A stretch of 64,000 nucleotides of DNA, from contig JAFLJO010000077.1 of the NCBI GenBank assembly GCA_022712975.1, forward strand, positions 30,672 through 94,671. The letters are read 5' to 3'. Under the pieces are notes generated by a model. That model had not been told where the DNA came from. It was given only the letters and a program-made list of their open reading frames with translations, and did no database searches. This DNA is from Desulfocapsa sp. GTDB taxonomy: Bacteria > Desulfobacterota > Desulfobulbia > Desulfobulbales > Desulfocapsaceae. Shown piece by piece: positions 54,833-64,000 of the stretch. Positions within the stretch are counted from its first letter, which is position 1, and each line of letters begins with the position of its first letter. The position numbers and the translations under genes are program-made.

Positions 54833-57800
54833 TCAGTGCTGATTGGCTGCTGTGAATAAAGGAACAATTTTTCTGGCATCCCGGATGGTAATCCAGCCAT
54901 CGCCATCAAGGTCGCATTCGGGAAATACCGAAGCCGATTGCCGGAGGTAAAGTCTGATAACCGCTATATCCATCCGATTAACAATCCCGTCATTGTTGAG
55001 GTCTCCCGGCGCAAGTTCGGAAAGGTTACTGGTATCGATTGAAAAAAGACTTGTGGTGCCGCTTACCTCATTAGCAACGGCCAGCAAGGGCTTACCGGTG
55101 GGGCTATCCAGTGACGAAATAACAGTCAGGCCTTCAGGCCCTAGGTCGCCGGCCGTACCAGCTTCTGCATCTCCACTGAAATCACGGTTATTTATATATT
55201 GAACAAAAGCAGGTGTCGTTGGATTACTTACATCAAATACCATAACTCCACCGATCCGTTCAAGCCCGATAAAGGCAAAATGACGACCATGTATAATAGC
55301 ATGGGCAATGCCTTCCGGCTCTGCACCTTTGTTGTCGCTACGTTTATCCATTGAATTGTTGTCATCATTATTACTGTTGAAATCTTCAGGATAAACAGCC
55401 GCAGTTATTTTTCCGAGAAGATTCCCGCTGTCATATACCTGCTCCAGGCCATGTTCGTTTTGCCGGTAGATGGAAAATGAACGTCCACCAAAGCTGAACA
55501 ATTTGTTATAGAGACCATCTCCATCGGGGTCACCCATGGTTGTTGTCACCTGCAGGCGTCCAAGCTGCATTTTATCTTGAAGAGCCTCAGCATCAGGGAA
55601 GGCGAGGGGATCAAGGTTCAGTTTGGAAACCCGCTTGTCCTCTTCAAAACCGTCATAGTCCCTGGCGTCACCTTCGTTAGCTGTGATAATGTAGTTTTCT
55701 CCGTCAACAACAAAGGTAGCCAAGGAATCAGGCTGGTACATGCCGTAAAGATTGTCCCAGGTGCTGAAATGGATAGCCTTATCTTTGTCAGATGCATCAA
55801 GGCTATTTCCTTCAGCGCCGTGATCCTTATACCCAAGAGACATTATTTCGGTAATTGTATTTCTTTTCAGATCCAGCCTGGCAACGGCGTTGTTTTCCTG
55901 CAAACTGATCCAGGCTGTTTTAGAGTCGGGCGAAACAGCTATGTATTCTGGCTCAAGATCCATGGCTACAGTAGCTCCGGGGCCAAAGATGCGTATGCCT
56001 TCCTCTCGAAGCTGCTGGATATCAGCATTGAAATGAGTAAAATCGGCAGTGTGAACCCTGGCTCTTCCCACTCCTCTACTGATGTCAATAATCGAAACAG
56101 ACCCCTCGGGATCCACTGTGTAGTCATCATTAGGTTCGCCCTCATTGGCAACCAGCACTTTACGACCATCCGGTGTGAATACAAGCATATCAGGCAATGA
56201 TCCGACCACTACATCATTGAGATAAGACCCATCAGTGGAAAAGAAAACCACAGTCCCTGGAGATTGTTTGTTTTCAGCTTCTACCGCCACAGCCACCACA
56301 CTGTCTTTCACTGCCACACTGTTGGGTGCAGCACCGTAGCTTGCGAGATCAATGCTTGAATTGATGAAAATATTTTCAGGATCACTCATGTCAAGAATAT
56401 CGATACTGTTATCGTTCCCGTTCACGACAAAGAGCTGTTGGGTCACTGGATCATGGGCAACGATTTCTGCAGTTCCCTCATCAAAAACATTGGTGGCATA
56501 GGTTGCAAGATGACTTAGAGCAATGGAGGCATAGGGCGGTGGTGTAAGAGGAGCGGGTAAGGCTGCCTCTTTAGGGGGCGAAGCTGTTTCTGTCTGCTGT
56601 AAATCAGTGGAACCATCTGTTACAAACCAGGCGGCACCAAAATTTTCAACGGAAGATTGTTCAAGAAGTGTATCTGTGTAGTAGTATTCCGCTTGAACTT
56701 TTTGCTGGCTGAAATCCACCAGCATATACCCATGCTGGTCAATATTCATATATTTCATATGAGGATTGTACTGTCCGGCGGCCTGCTCCACCTGGAGAGT
56801 AATGGGATGACGTTCCGGAAGATTCATGGCCAGAGGATTAATGACTGTTCCGTCCGGAAGAGTGAATGCTTCCTGCTCATTAAAGTTTGCCGAGGTAATA
56901 CTGGGAGTGGTGAATTCAAATCCCACGCTTCCCATCCCGGTCTCAGCATATTGCTGATAACTATTCAGCGGTACGAGATTCGAGGCAAATCCGGTATGGT
57001 AATCACCGGAAATTGAGCCAAAGTTACTGACGCCCGATTGTGCGACTGTGGCAAACAGAGTCTCCCGCTCAACAGGATAGCCATCCCATGAATCCATGTT
57101 TCCATACTGGTCGGCCATAAAAAGCTGGCTCATCATAACACTTGTGCCGACAATCTTCCATTTGGCCGTAGAACTTGTAAGGCCACTCACCAACCAATTA
57201 AACTGTTCCTCTCCAAGAAGGGTTCTATCGGGATCATAGAGTTCCGATTCATCTATTTCTCTGGTTCCACCTTTCCCCCGAAGCTGCTCATCACGACCGA
57301 CAATACGGGATTCGGTCATAAACAGATCAAGTAGATTTCCATAAGAAAAGCTGCGATAAATATTTCTGTCCTCAGGGCTATCCATTCGGACCGGCATCCA
57401 TTCGCTGTATGCCTGCACGGAGGCCGCCAGCCGTTCGTCCCAATCACCCTGAGTTTCAGGGTTATGATTTTCAGCTCCGTCCACCCAGCTGTCGTTGGCA
57501 TGTTCATGGTCATCCCACTGGGCAATCATAGGCAGCTGCTGATGCAGCCTCATCAAGTCACTGTCAAGTCGATATTGGGAGAATCGCAGTCGATAATCAT
57601 CAAGCTCAAGAAGTTCTTTATCAGGGAAATGGTCGCGCCCCTGTAAATTAGGATGAGCATAGCGGCCGGATTCATACTCATAAAAATAATCGCCGGTGTG
57701 AATAAATGCATCAAGATCATTGCGTTTGGCAAGGTTTGCGTAGCCGTTAAACCTGCCCCATTGATAGTTGGAGCCGGTGACCACTCCGAGCCTCACCCTG

Positions 57801-58228
57801 TCGGTCTCTCCAATAGGTGTTGTTTTTGTTCGGCCGGTAAGTGAATTGGCCATTAAAGATGAAAAACCGTAATAATAAATGGTGTCTGGCTCCAGGCCAT
57901 CCACATCAATCTTCACAGTGTAGTCCTGATCTGCATCAGTTACGTAACTACCTGACTGAACAATGTTAATAAGGTAGGGGTCAGTGGACACTTTCCAGTT
58001 GACCTCAATCGAATCCTGGTTTTGCGGTGTTACCCTGGTCCAGATTATGACACGGTCGTATAAAGGATCTCCTGAAGCAACACCGTGGTAAAATGGTTGA
58101 AGGTTCTCGTCATGGAATATCCCAAAACGAGCATCCGATAATGGTGCAGGTATAACTGCATTTGCTGATGTCGTAGAAACAGCAATGAGCAGGGTCAAAA
58201 CGCTTGCGACAGCATATCTTTTTTTCAT
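54833..58228 (-). CDS. Secreted PhoD phosphatase with beta-propeller and dockerin-like tail
   Basis: 1131 aa with a signal peptide (cleavage after SANA). PhoD N-terminal domain from about residue 46 (FYHGVASGDPLYDRVIIWTR) and metallophosphatase core to about 530 (AFIHTGDYFYEYESG, AQWDDHEHANDSW). Residues about 585-1060 are a choice-of-anchor I beta-propeller (NGNDNSIDILDM, VLVANEGEPNDDYT, ITANEGDARDYDG). The last 57 residues hold two calcium loops, DLNNDGIVNRMD and DLDGDGWITIRD, as in dockerins. It removes phosphate from diesters or monoesters outside the cell. The tail parallels that of the 1575-aa enzyme encoded divergently. Confidence 0.88.
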   Translation of the reverse strand: MKKRYAVASVLTLLIAVSTTSANAVIPAPLSDARFGIFHDENLQPFYHGVASGDPLYDRVIIWTRVTPQNQDSIEVNWKVSTDPYLINIVQSGSYVTDADQDYTVKIDVDGLEPDTIYYYGFSSLMANSLTGRTKTTPIGETDRVRLGVVTGSNYQWGRFNGYANLAKRNDLDAFIHTGDYFYEYESGRYAHPNLQGRDHFPDKELLELDDYRLRFSQYRLDSDLMRLHQQLPMIAQWDDHEHANDSWVDGAENHNPETQGDWDERLAASVQAYSEWMPVRMDSPEDRNIYRSFSYGNLLDLFMTESRIVGRDEQLRGKGGTREIDESELYDPDRTLLGEEQFNWLVSGLTSSTAKWKIVGTSVMMSQLFMADQYGNMDSWDGYPVERETLFATVAQSGVSNFGSISGDYHTGFASNLVPLNSYQQYAETGMGSVGFEFTTPSITSANFNEQEAFTLPDGTVINPLAMNLPERHPITLQVEQAAGQYNPHMKYMNIDQHGYMLVDFSQQKVQAEYYYTDTLLEQSSVENFGAAWFVTDGSTDLQQTETASPPKEAALPAPLTPPPYASIALSHLATYATNVFDEGTAEIVAHDPVTQQLFVVNGNDNSIDILDMSDPENIFINSSIDLASYGAAPNSVAVKDSVVAVAVEAENKQSPGTVVFFSTDGSYLNDVVVGSLPDMLVFTPDGRKVLVANEGEPNDDYTVDPEGSVSIIDISRGVGRARVHTADFTHFNADIQQLREEGIRIFGPGATVAMDLEPEYIAVSPDSKTAWISLQENNAVARLDLKRNTITEIMSLGYKDHGAEGNSLDASDKDKAIHFSTWDNLYGMYQPDSLATFVVDGENYIITANEGDARDYDGFEEDKRVSKLNLDPLAFPDAEALQDKMQLGRLQVTTTMGDPDGDGLYNKLFSFGGRSFSIYRQNEHGLEQVYDSGNLLGKITAAVYPEDFNSNNDDNNSMDKRSDNKGAEPEGIAHAIIHGRHFAFIGLERIGGVMVFDVSNPTTPAFVQYINNRDFSGDAEAGTAGDLGPEGLTVISSLDSPTGKPLLAVANEVSGTTSLFSIDTSNLSELAPGDLNNDGIVNRMDIAVIRLYLRQSASVFPECDLDGDGWITIRDARKIVPLFTAANQH

Positions 58229-58609
58229 GGTATTCCTCTCAATAAGGAGTTGTTTAGTGCAGGTTTTTTACACTGAAGAATTGTTTTCATCAGTATCCAT
58301 CCTTTTTCGTATAAACCAAGTACTGCCATAGATTTATATTGGGAAGTATTAAAGACGATGAATGTTAGCGTGAGGTTTGTTTTTGATTTTAATATTGTTT
58401 TTGAGGGTAGGTTTGAGACTTTTTTCGAAAATTCCCGTTTCAAACTAACGTGATCTGAACTGCATGATTTAGGAGTCTCGTTTGTATCGCCAATCACATT
58501 GTCTAATAATGTTTCTCTAACCTTTCCGTAATAAAACCCATATCAACTTTTAATGTCTTTCTAACTTCTCCTAAATTAATTCAGGCTAAATAGAACACTG
58601 TTAGCTATT

Positions 58610-58687
58610 TCTGGGAAATGCCAAACTCATCGTAAGGTGAGGACGGAAAGCCACGGGTCCTTGTGAGAGGTCAGCCGGGTTGCATGT
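58610..58687 (+). promoter_or_regulatory. Cyclic di-GMP-I (GEMM) riboswitch
   Basis: GCCAAACTCATCGTAAGGTG, AGGACGGAAAGCCACGGGTC, AGGTCAGCCGGGTTGC: the tetraloop, GGACGxAAAGCC core and AGCCGGGTTGC receptor of the class I aptamer, in order. ATGC near 58617 can pair with GCAT at 58682 as P1. The core base after GGACG is G rather than the usual C. It is 95 bp before a secreted phosphoesterase gene. Confidence 0.88.
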
Positions 58688-58707
58688 TTGCAACTCGGCT
58701 TTTTTTT
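58673..58707 (+). terminator. Terminator overlapping the c-di-GMP aptamer
   Basis: AGCCGGGTTGCA and TGCAACTCGGCT pair (one G-U) with a TGTT loop, followed by eight or nine T. The left arm is part of the aptamer, so ligand binding should block the terminator: an ON switch. Confidence 0.88.
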
Positions 58708-58780
58708 ATTTCATGAAGGCAGGGTCTACCAGGAATCATTTAAGAGGCTCACACAAAAGAGTCCTACAGGAGAAGAAAAC

Positions 58781-61700
58781 ATGAAGAAGAAGCAAAACTT
58801 TGTCAGGAAAGTCATCTTCCTGGCTGCTACCGGTTTATTTCTTACCGGTGGTTCACAGAGTGCTCTGGCGGAGGCGGATAAGTATCGCCTTGTCTGGAAT
58901 CACGATCCGGCAACCACTATGACTATTGGTTGGAGCCAAAGCAATACCAACACCCATTATCTTCGTTACGGCGAAACGGACGTTCCATCAACGTGGGTAA
59001 GAGCCGATGTGGAAACTATTACAGATTACAGCAATGATGTACGTGGTTCTTCTAATATTCTAACCAGTTACTTTGTGGATCTTGAAGGATTGACTCCTGA
59101 TGCTGCCTATTATTTCCAAGTCTGCGAGGAAGGAGGCGCGTGTGGAGATTCGAGTTGGTTCAAAACCGCCCCAGACACCCCGCAACCCTTTACTTTTATT
59201 GCCGGTGGCGACTCTCGTACCAATGAAGTGCCCCGTCAAGAAGGAAATATTCTCGTCTCAAAGCTCAGACCGCTCTTTATTGCCCATGGCGGTGATTATC
59301 TGGACGATGGAACGTATGATGAATGGGTACAGTGGCTTGATGAATGGCAGTTGGCCAGAAGTTCTGACGGTCGTATGTATCCTATTATTCCTGCCCATGG
59401 AAACCATGAAAATGATGTCATCGATATGGTTTCTTTTATTTTTAACACACCTAATATTTATGCCTACAGTGCATTGTCCATTGGTGGGAATTTGTTCCGT
59501 TTATACACACTGAATACAGAGATTGAGCCCGGTGTGGGATACAGTGCCTTCAGTGGACAGGATGACAGTGCCTGGAATGCACAAAACAACTGGCTTGCCA
59601 CAGACCTTAGTATACATGCAGCGGCCAGTACCTGGGTAGTTGCTAGCTACCATCGTCCTTTGCGACCACATCAGATTGGTAAAGCTGAGGGGATTGGCCG
59701 CTACAGTGAATGGACACCGCTTTTTGACCAGTACGGGTTTGATCTTGCTATTGAATGTGATTCACATCTTGCCAAATACACCTATCCGGTTCGGCCGAGT
59801 AGTGGCCCTGGAAGTTTTGAGGGATTTATTCGAGATGATGCAAATGGAACTGCCTACATTGGTGAAGGATCATGGGGGGCGCCTCATCGTGCAAATAACG
59901 ATGATAAACCTTGGACTCTGGCCTCCGATACTTTCTGGCAGTTTAATCTCATTCAGGTTGACACCAGCAACATCCAAGTTCGCAAGGTAAAATTTGGATC
60001 TTTCAGTGAGGCTTATAACTCTTCAGAAGTTCCCGAGTTAACGCAGGTCCAGCAAGATGCTAACGCCTTTGCCATGCCAACAGGGCTTGATCTCTGGAAG
60101 CCTCTGGCAGGGGAAATATTTTCCCTGCCTTTCACCGGTGCCAAAGTGGAAAATATCCGACTGGTACCAACAAATGCAAGCTGGAGCTATCTTGACAACG
60201 GCCAGGATCTTGGGACTGATTGGCAAGCACCTGCTTTTGACGATTCCGATTGGCAAGTTGGTAATGGACAGCTCGGTTACGGAGATGGTGATGAATCCAC
60301 TGTTATCTCTTTTGGCAGCGATGAAAACGATAAACATATCACTTCCTACTTCCGTAAACACTTCACAGTTACTGATCCCGACTCTGTAATCCGACTCACT
60401 CTAAGACTACTGCGTGATGATGGCGCCGTTGTTTACATTAACGGTGTAGAAGCGATCCGTTCCAATATGCCTGAAGGAGCCATTAGTGCTTCCACCCTAG
60501 CCCACGCAGCAATAGGCGGGTCAGCGGAAAAAAGGTATAATGAAATTGCAATTGACCCGGATCTTCTGGTGGCCGGAAACAATGTCATCGCAGTTGCAAT
60601 CCATCAAGCTGGTTCTACCAGTTCCGATGTAAGCTTTGATCTTGATCTCACCGCGGTTCAGTCCATGGTTTCCGGATCAACTCCTGCAGCACCTTCAAAC
60701 CTTATTGCAACCCCACTTGGAGCAAACGATATCGAGCTTGATTGGGATGACAACGCAACTGATGAAACCAAGTATGAGTTGCAGAGAAAAGTCGGCGAGG
60801 GTACATGGCAAATTCTGGAAACACAACTTGCTGTTGATAGCAACCATTATACCAACAACCTTCTTGCAGAGGGACAGGAATATTCCTATAGGGTTCGTGC
60901 GTATAATGCTTCCGGCAGATCAGCTTATTCCAACGAGGTGACAGTTACCACCCTGTTCAACCCTGTTGCAGCTATTGCAGGCTATGGCTGGGATTTTGAG
61001 GAGAACACCTTTGGTTCACTGTCAACAGTCAATATAAGCAGTGATCACAACTGGCAAGTATCAGAATACCAGGGACAACACTTTGCCAGGATGAACGGCT
61101 ATGGAGCAGATGAAGCCTCTGACGACTGGCTGATCACTCCGGCTCTTCCTCTTTCGTACTTTACTGATGCATCCATCTCTTTTGATTCAGCATATAATTT
61201 TAACGGTCCGGAATTAGAGATACATGTATCCACTGACTATGACCCTGACAATGGAATCGGCACATGGACACAACTGCAATCAGGTGTTGATTTCCAGTTA
61301 CCTCAGATTGGCAGTTACACCTCAGTCGGTTCCGGTGACATTGATCTTTCCCCATACAGTTCCGAACATACCTATTTCGGAATACGTTATGTATCAACCG
61401 GCACAGGAGGCGGCGATGGAAGAATCTGGATAATCGATAACATCATACTTCGCGGTGCTCCTGTCCGTCTTCTTGAAATAGAGACTTTTGATGACGCACT
61501 TGGTACCTGGTCAAGCTACAGTCGAAGTTCCACAGCCGACTGGCAGAATGAGACCCGGAAGGATCAACAGGGCGCTTTCAGTAATGGCTACGGCGCAGAT
61601 GCAGCAAGCGATGACTGGCTCATTTCTCCTGCCTTCTCCATTGCCGATGGCGACTCTGCCATGCTCCACTTCGACTACTATGGAAGATACGGTGGTCCTA

Positions 61701-63505
61701 TGCTGGAAGTGTATATCTCCACCGATTACTCAGGTGTTGGTGATCCTCTGGCAGATAATGCTACTTGGCAGCCGTTAGCCGTACCACTTAACGCAGCTAT
61801 TAATGATACATGGGAAAATATAGCAGGGTACGACATTTCATCCTTTAGCGGCGGTTCCATACACATTGCTTTTCGCTATCTGTCAACCGGAACCGGTCCA
61901 GGTGATGGCAGGCGATGGGGTGTGGATAATATAGGTGTCAGCTTGATGCCACCACAGCCTCTTGCAATAGGTATCAATGTCACCCCCCATGAGGAATTTT
62001 TTACCACAGCTGAAACAATCTCTTTTCTCTCGAACATCAGCGGCGGAGACGCTCCCTATAGCTACTTCTGGGATTTTGGTAATGGCGACTCATCTTCGGA
62101 CACTGAACCGGTATATATGTATCCTGTAGCAGGGGATTATACTGTAACTCTTACCGTTGAGGACTCAAGCGGTGAATACAAAGAGAGAACTTTTGATGTA
62201 AGCATAGTCGAAGCAACTGAAAACCCGGTTCCTGAAAAAATCGGTGATTTGCGTGTGGCTACATTTAATATACTTATGGCCTGGGGCGAACACGCTCAAG
62301 GAAGGTTGATAGAGAACCTGGCCACCCCTGATTGGAACCATGCACAAAAGGTTGCTGAGATCATTCAGCTTGTTAATCCTGATGTGATTCTATTGAACGA
62401 ATTTGATTATGATGCAGAGGGCGCAGCTCTTGCAAACTTTCAGAGCAACTATCTCGGTGTAAGCCAAGGTGGCGCAGCAACGGTCAATTATCCGTACACC
62501 TTTATTGCCCCTTCAAATACAGGTATTCCATCCGGCGTTGATTTTAATGGTGATGGTGACACCACAGATCCTGAAGATGCCTTCGGCTATGGCTGGTATC
62601 CCGGCGCATACGGCATGGTTGTACTCTCAAAGTACCCCATTGCGGAAGAGGCAATTCGTACTTTCCAGAAATTCCTCTGGAAGGATATGCCAAACAATAT
62701 GCTGCCTGAAACCTATTACAGTGAAGAGGCTCAAAATGTGTTTCGTCTATCCTCAAAAAGCCACTGGGATATTCCGGTTGAGGTAAACGGCAGCCTGGTA
62801 CATATCCTGGGCAGCCATCCGACACCCCCTGTTTTTGATGGACCTGAGGATCGAAACGGCCGGAGAAACCATGATGAAATCCGCTTCTGGGCCGATTATG
62901 TCAGCTCTGCAGACAGCAGCTACATCTACGATGATCAAGGGATCAGTGGTGGGCTGAGCACAGGATCTTCTTTTGTCATCATGGGAGATCAGAACGCAGA
63001 CCCTGATGAGGGAGATTCCACAGGAAATGCAATCCTGCAGTTGCTTGAACACGCCAATGTCAACACCATGATAATTCCGGAAAGTGAGGGTAGTCTGGCT
63101 GCAACCGGCGATGCTGATGATACGGCATCCTGGGGACTTCGTGCTGACTATGTTCTGCCATCCGTCGATGGATTGGTTCCGCAGCAGGGGCAGGTGTTCT
63201 GGCCCAGCCGTACCGATGTTAATTATCATTTAGTAAGAAATGATGTCAGTTCCGATCATCGTCTAGTCTGGCTTGACCTTCTAGTGGAACGTTTAGTTGG
63301 TCTACAGGGCGACTTGGATAACGATGGTGATGTGGATCGTAATGACCTAAGAATTATCAGAAATCATATCGGGCAATCGGCAGCAGACTTTGCTGCCTAT
63401 GACCTTGACAATGATGGTCGAATCACCATCCGTGATGCACGTAAAGCAGTAACTATGTGTACAAGACCAAGATGTGCAACAGACCAAGATGTGCAACCCC
63501 GTTAA
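58781..63505 (+). CDS. Secreted multidomain phosphoesterase/nuclease with dockerin-like tail
   Basis: 1575 aa. Signal peptide (cleavage near ALA-EA). Order: purple-acid-phosphatase-like Fn3 (about 30-130), calcineurin-type phosphoesterase (about 135-400; FIAGGDSRTNE, HGGDYLDDG, PAHGNHEND, VASYHRPLRP), a beta-sandwich (about 460-630; RLLRDDGAVVYINGVEAI), Fn3 (about 636-730), two choice-of-anchor J domains (about 734-891, 901-1052), PKD (about 1087-1150; FWDFGNGDSS), endonuclease/exonuclease/phosphatase (about 1155-1505; RVATFNILMAW, ILLNEFD, MGDQNADP, SSDHRLVW) and a dockerin-like tail (DLDNDGDVDRND, DLDNDGRITIRD, CTRPRCA). ACAGGAGAAG precedes ATG 58781. It probably releases phosphate from extracellular nucleic acids or organophosphates. 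Confidence 0.88.
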   Translation: MKKKQNFVRKVIFLAATGLFLTGGSQSALAEADKYRLVWNHDPATTMTIGWSQSNTNTHYLRYGETDVPSTWVRADVETITDYSNDVRGSSNILTSYFVDLEGLTPDAAYYFQVCEEGGACGDSSWFKTAPDTPQPFTFIAGGDSRTNEVPRQEGNILVSKLRPLFIAHGGDYLDDGTYDEWVQWLDEWQLARSSDGRMYPIIPAHGNHENDVIDMVSFIFNTPNIYAYSALSIGGNLFRLYTLNTEIEPGVGYSAFSGQDDSAWNAQNNWLATDLSIHAAASTWVVASYHRPLRPHQIGKAEGIGRYSEWTPLFDQYGFDLAIECDSHLAKYTYPVRPSSGPGSFEGFIRDDANGTAYIGEGSWGAPHRANNDDKPWTLASDTFWQFNLIQVDTSNIQVRKVKFGSFSEAYNSSEVPELTQVQQDANAFAMPTGLDLWKPLAGEIFSLPFTGAKVENIRLVPTNASWSYLDNGQDLGTDWQAPAFDDSDWQVGNGQLGYGDGDESTVISFGSDENDKHITSYFRKHFTVTDPDSVIRLTLRLLRDDGAVVYINGVEAIRSNMPEGAISASTLAHAAIGGSAEKRYNEIAIDPDLLVAGNNVIAVAIHQAGSTSSDVSFDLDLTAVQSMVSGSTPAAPSNLIATPLGANDIELDWDDNATDETKYELQRKVGEGTWQILETQLAVDSNHYTNNLLAEGQEYSYRVRAYNASGRSAYSNEVTVTTLFNPVAAIAGYGWDFEENTFGSLSTVNISSDHNWQVSEYQGQHFARMNGYGADEASDDWLITPALPLSYFTDASISFDSAYNFNGPELEIHVSTDYDPDNGIGTWTQLQSGVDFQLPQIGSYTSVGSGDIDLSPYSSEHTYFGIRYVSTGTGGGDGRIWIIDNIILRGAPVRLLEIETFDDALGTWSSYSRSSTADWQNETRKDQQGAFSNGYGADAASDDWLISPAFSIADGDSAMLHFDYYGRYGGPMLEVYISTDYSGVGDPLADNATWQPLAVPLNAAINDTWENIAGYDISSFSGGSIHIAFRYLSTGTGPGDGRRWGVDNIGVSLMPPQPLAIGINVTPHEEFFTTAETISFLSNISGGDAPYSYFWDFGNGDSSSDTEPVYMYPVAGDYTVTLTVEDSSGEYKERTFDVSIVEATENPVPEKIGDLRVATFNILMAWGEHAQGRLIENLATPDWNHAQKVAEIIQLVNPDVILLNEFDYDAEGAALANFQSNYLGVSQGGAATVNYPYTFIAPSNTGIPSGVDFNGDGDTTDPEDAFGYGWYPGAYGMVVLSKYPIAEEAIRTFQKFLWKDMPNNMLPETYYSEEAQNVFRLSSKSHWDIPVEVNGSLVHILGSHPTPPVFDGPEDRNGRRNHDEIRFWADYVSSADSSYIYDDQGISGGLSTGSSFVIMGDQNADPDEGDSTGNAILQLLEHANVNTMIIPESEGSLAATGDADDTASWGLRADYVLPSVDGLVPQQGQVFWPSRTDVNYHLVRNDVSSDHRLVWLDLLVERLVGLQGDLDNDGDVDRNDLRIIRNHIGQSAADFAAYDLDNDGRITIRDARKAVTMCTRPRCATDQDVQPR

Positions 63506-63547
63506 AGTATAAGAAGTATCACAAATCAAAAAAAGGAAAATGAGAAA

Positions 63548-64000
63548 ATGCAAAAAACAATAAACACAAAATTGGCAATCTGCGCTGTAACTATTGCAAT
63601 TGGTAGCTTTGCTGCAACTAGTAGTAACGCTGCGGCTTTTCTACAGTTTGACCCTACACTCAATGAGGTAACTGTGGGCGAAATGTTTGAAGTAGACGTA
63701 CGCTATAACTTCTTCGATGCTGGATACGGGGCTCAAGATCTGGCAGCTTTTGACATTGATGTCACCTTTGATACAGATATGCTTAGTTTCAACAGTTACA
63801 GCCTGACAGATAATCTTGGATCGCTTAGTGCTGGTGATGCTGATGATTGGAGTTACGGCCATGATGGCCATGGAACCGTTAACTTGGCCGAGTTGTCTTA
63901 TCTCTATGATTTTTCTTTTCAATCCGATAACTTCGTCCTGGCAACACTTTCCTTCACCGCTCTGGAGATTGGTCAATCTTCCCTTGACTTTACTTATATC
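63548..64000 (+). CDS. Secreted cohesin-like protein, partial
   Basis: Translated directly: 151 residues visible, running off the window. Signal peptide (MQKTINTKLAIC ... SSNAAA), then a beta-sandwich with PTLNEVTVGEMFEVDVRY, AAFDIDVTFDTDMLSFNSY and VLATLSFTALEIGQSSLDF, the layout of cohesin-like domains. AAAAGGAAAATGAG precedes the ATG, 42 bp after the phosphoesterase gene, so both share the c-di-GMP-controlled mRNA. The C-terminus, which would show a PEP-CTERM or other anchor, lies outside. Confidence 0.75.
   Translation, partial: MQKTINTKLAICAVTIAIGSFAATSSNAAAFLQFDPTLNEVTVGEMFEVDVRYNFFDAGYGAQDLAAFDIDVTFDTDMLSFNSYSLTDNLGSLSAGDADDWSYGHDGHGTVNLAELSYLYDFSFQSDNFVLATLSFTALEIGQSSLDFTYI

Larger units (their letters stand above)
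58229..58780. other. 552-bp divergent regulatory region
   Basis: It lies between the two dockerin-tailed enzymes. The left part (58229-58590) is AT-rich with no gene recognised; the right part is the c-di-GMP riboswitch and terminator serving the rightward gene. Confidence 0.6.

Overview
The window is about 64 kb of a bacterial chromosome. The likely source is a Gram-negative anaerobe of the Desulfobacterota, probably a Desulfobulbales relative. This is an inference from gene content: a carbon monoxide dehydrogenase tail, Raetz-pathway lipid A genes including lpxI, a dual-CXXC small protein next to pyrE, tungstate-binding and MobB proteins, and secreted enzymes with dockerin-like tails. No rRNA, tRNA or CRISPR array was seen.

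Layout. 1-3.7 kb: a CODH C-terminus, then a strikingly AT-rich four-gene operon, sbtA-sbtB-purK-purE, that pairs a bicarbonate transporter and its PII-like partner with the bicarbonate-using purine enzyme PurK. 3.8-6.4 kb: divergent ilvC and ilvY with overlapping promoters. 6.5-18.7 kb: a hybrid sensor kinase, pterin dehydratase, RhlE-type helicase, a membrane-anchored HTH protein with a secreted relative, an NtrC-type regulator, an aminotransferase, HflX and a PilZ protein. 18.9-26 kb: pyrE plus a 56-aa zinc-ribbon protein, then glmS-namZ-lpxD-fabZ-lpxA-lpxI, a cell-envelope operon.

26-39.7 kb is an accessory region. It holds a resolvase-like protein that has lost its catalytic residues, an orphan HicB, a broken small gene, hipBA, and a SNF2 helicase. 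These are followed by a type I restriction system in which hsdM, hsdS and hsdR all carry deletions, with an intact AlbA_2 (Schlafen-type) gene inside it. A SWIM zinc-finger protein closes the region and is probably the separated partner of the SNF2 helicase.

39.7-54.7 kb is mostly housekeeping. A nine-gene leftward run goes mobB-tupA-lepB-(161 aa)-pepF-(73 aa)-tlpA-(54 aa CXXC)-napH-like. thiC has a TPP riboswitch and what looks like a group II intron 5' remnant. Next come an AbiEii-type nucleotidyltransferase pair, def-fmt-larC-pgpA, and plsY-dnaJ-like.

54.8-64 kb encodes an extracellular phosphate/nucleic-acid module: a PhoD phosphatase fused to a beta-propeller and a dockerin-like tail (minus strand). 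Divergent from it are a c-di-GMP-I riboswitch with an overlapping terminator, a 1575-aa multidomain phosphoesterase/nuclease with a dockerin-like tail, and a secreted cohesin-like protein cut by the window end. This is the best candidate for an undescribed system. Several dispersed intergenic repeat families, one with a conserved flank and a rewritten core, run through the window.
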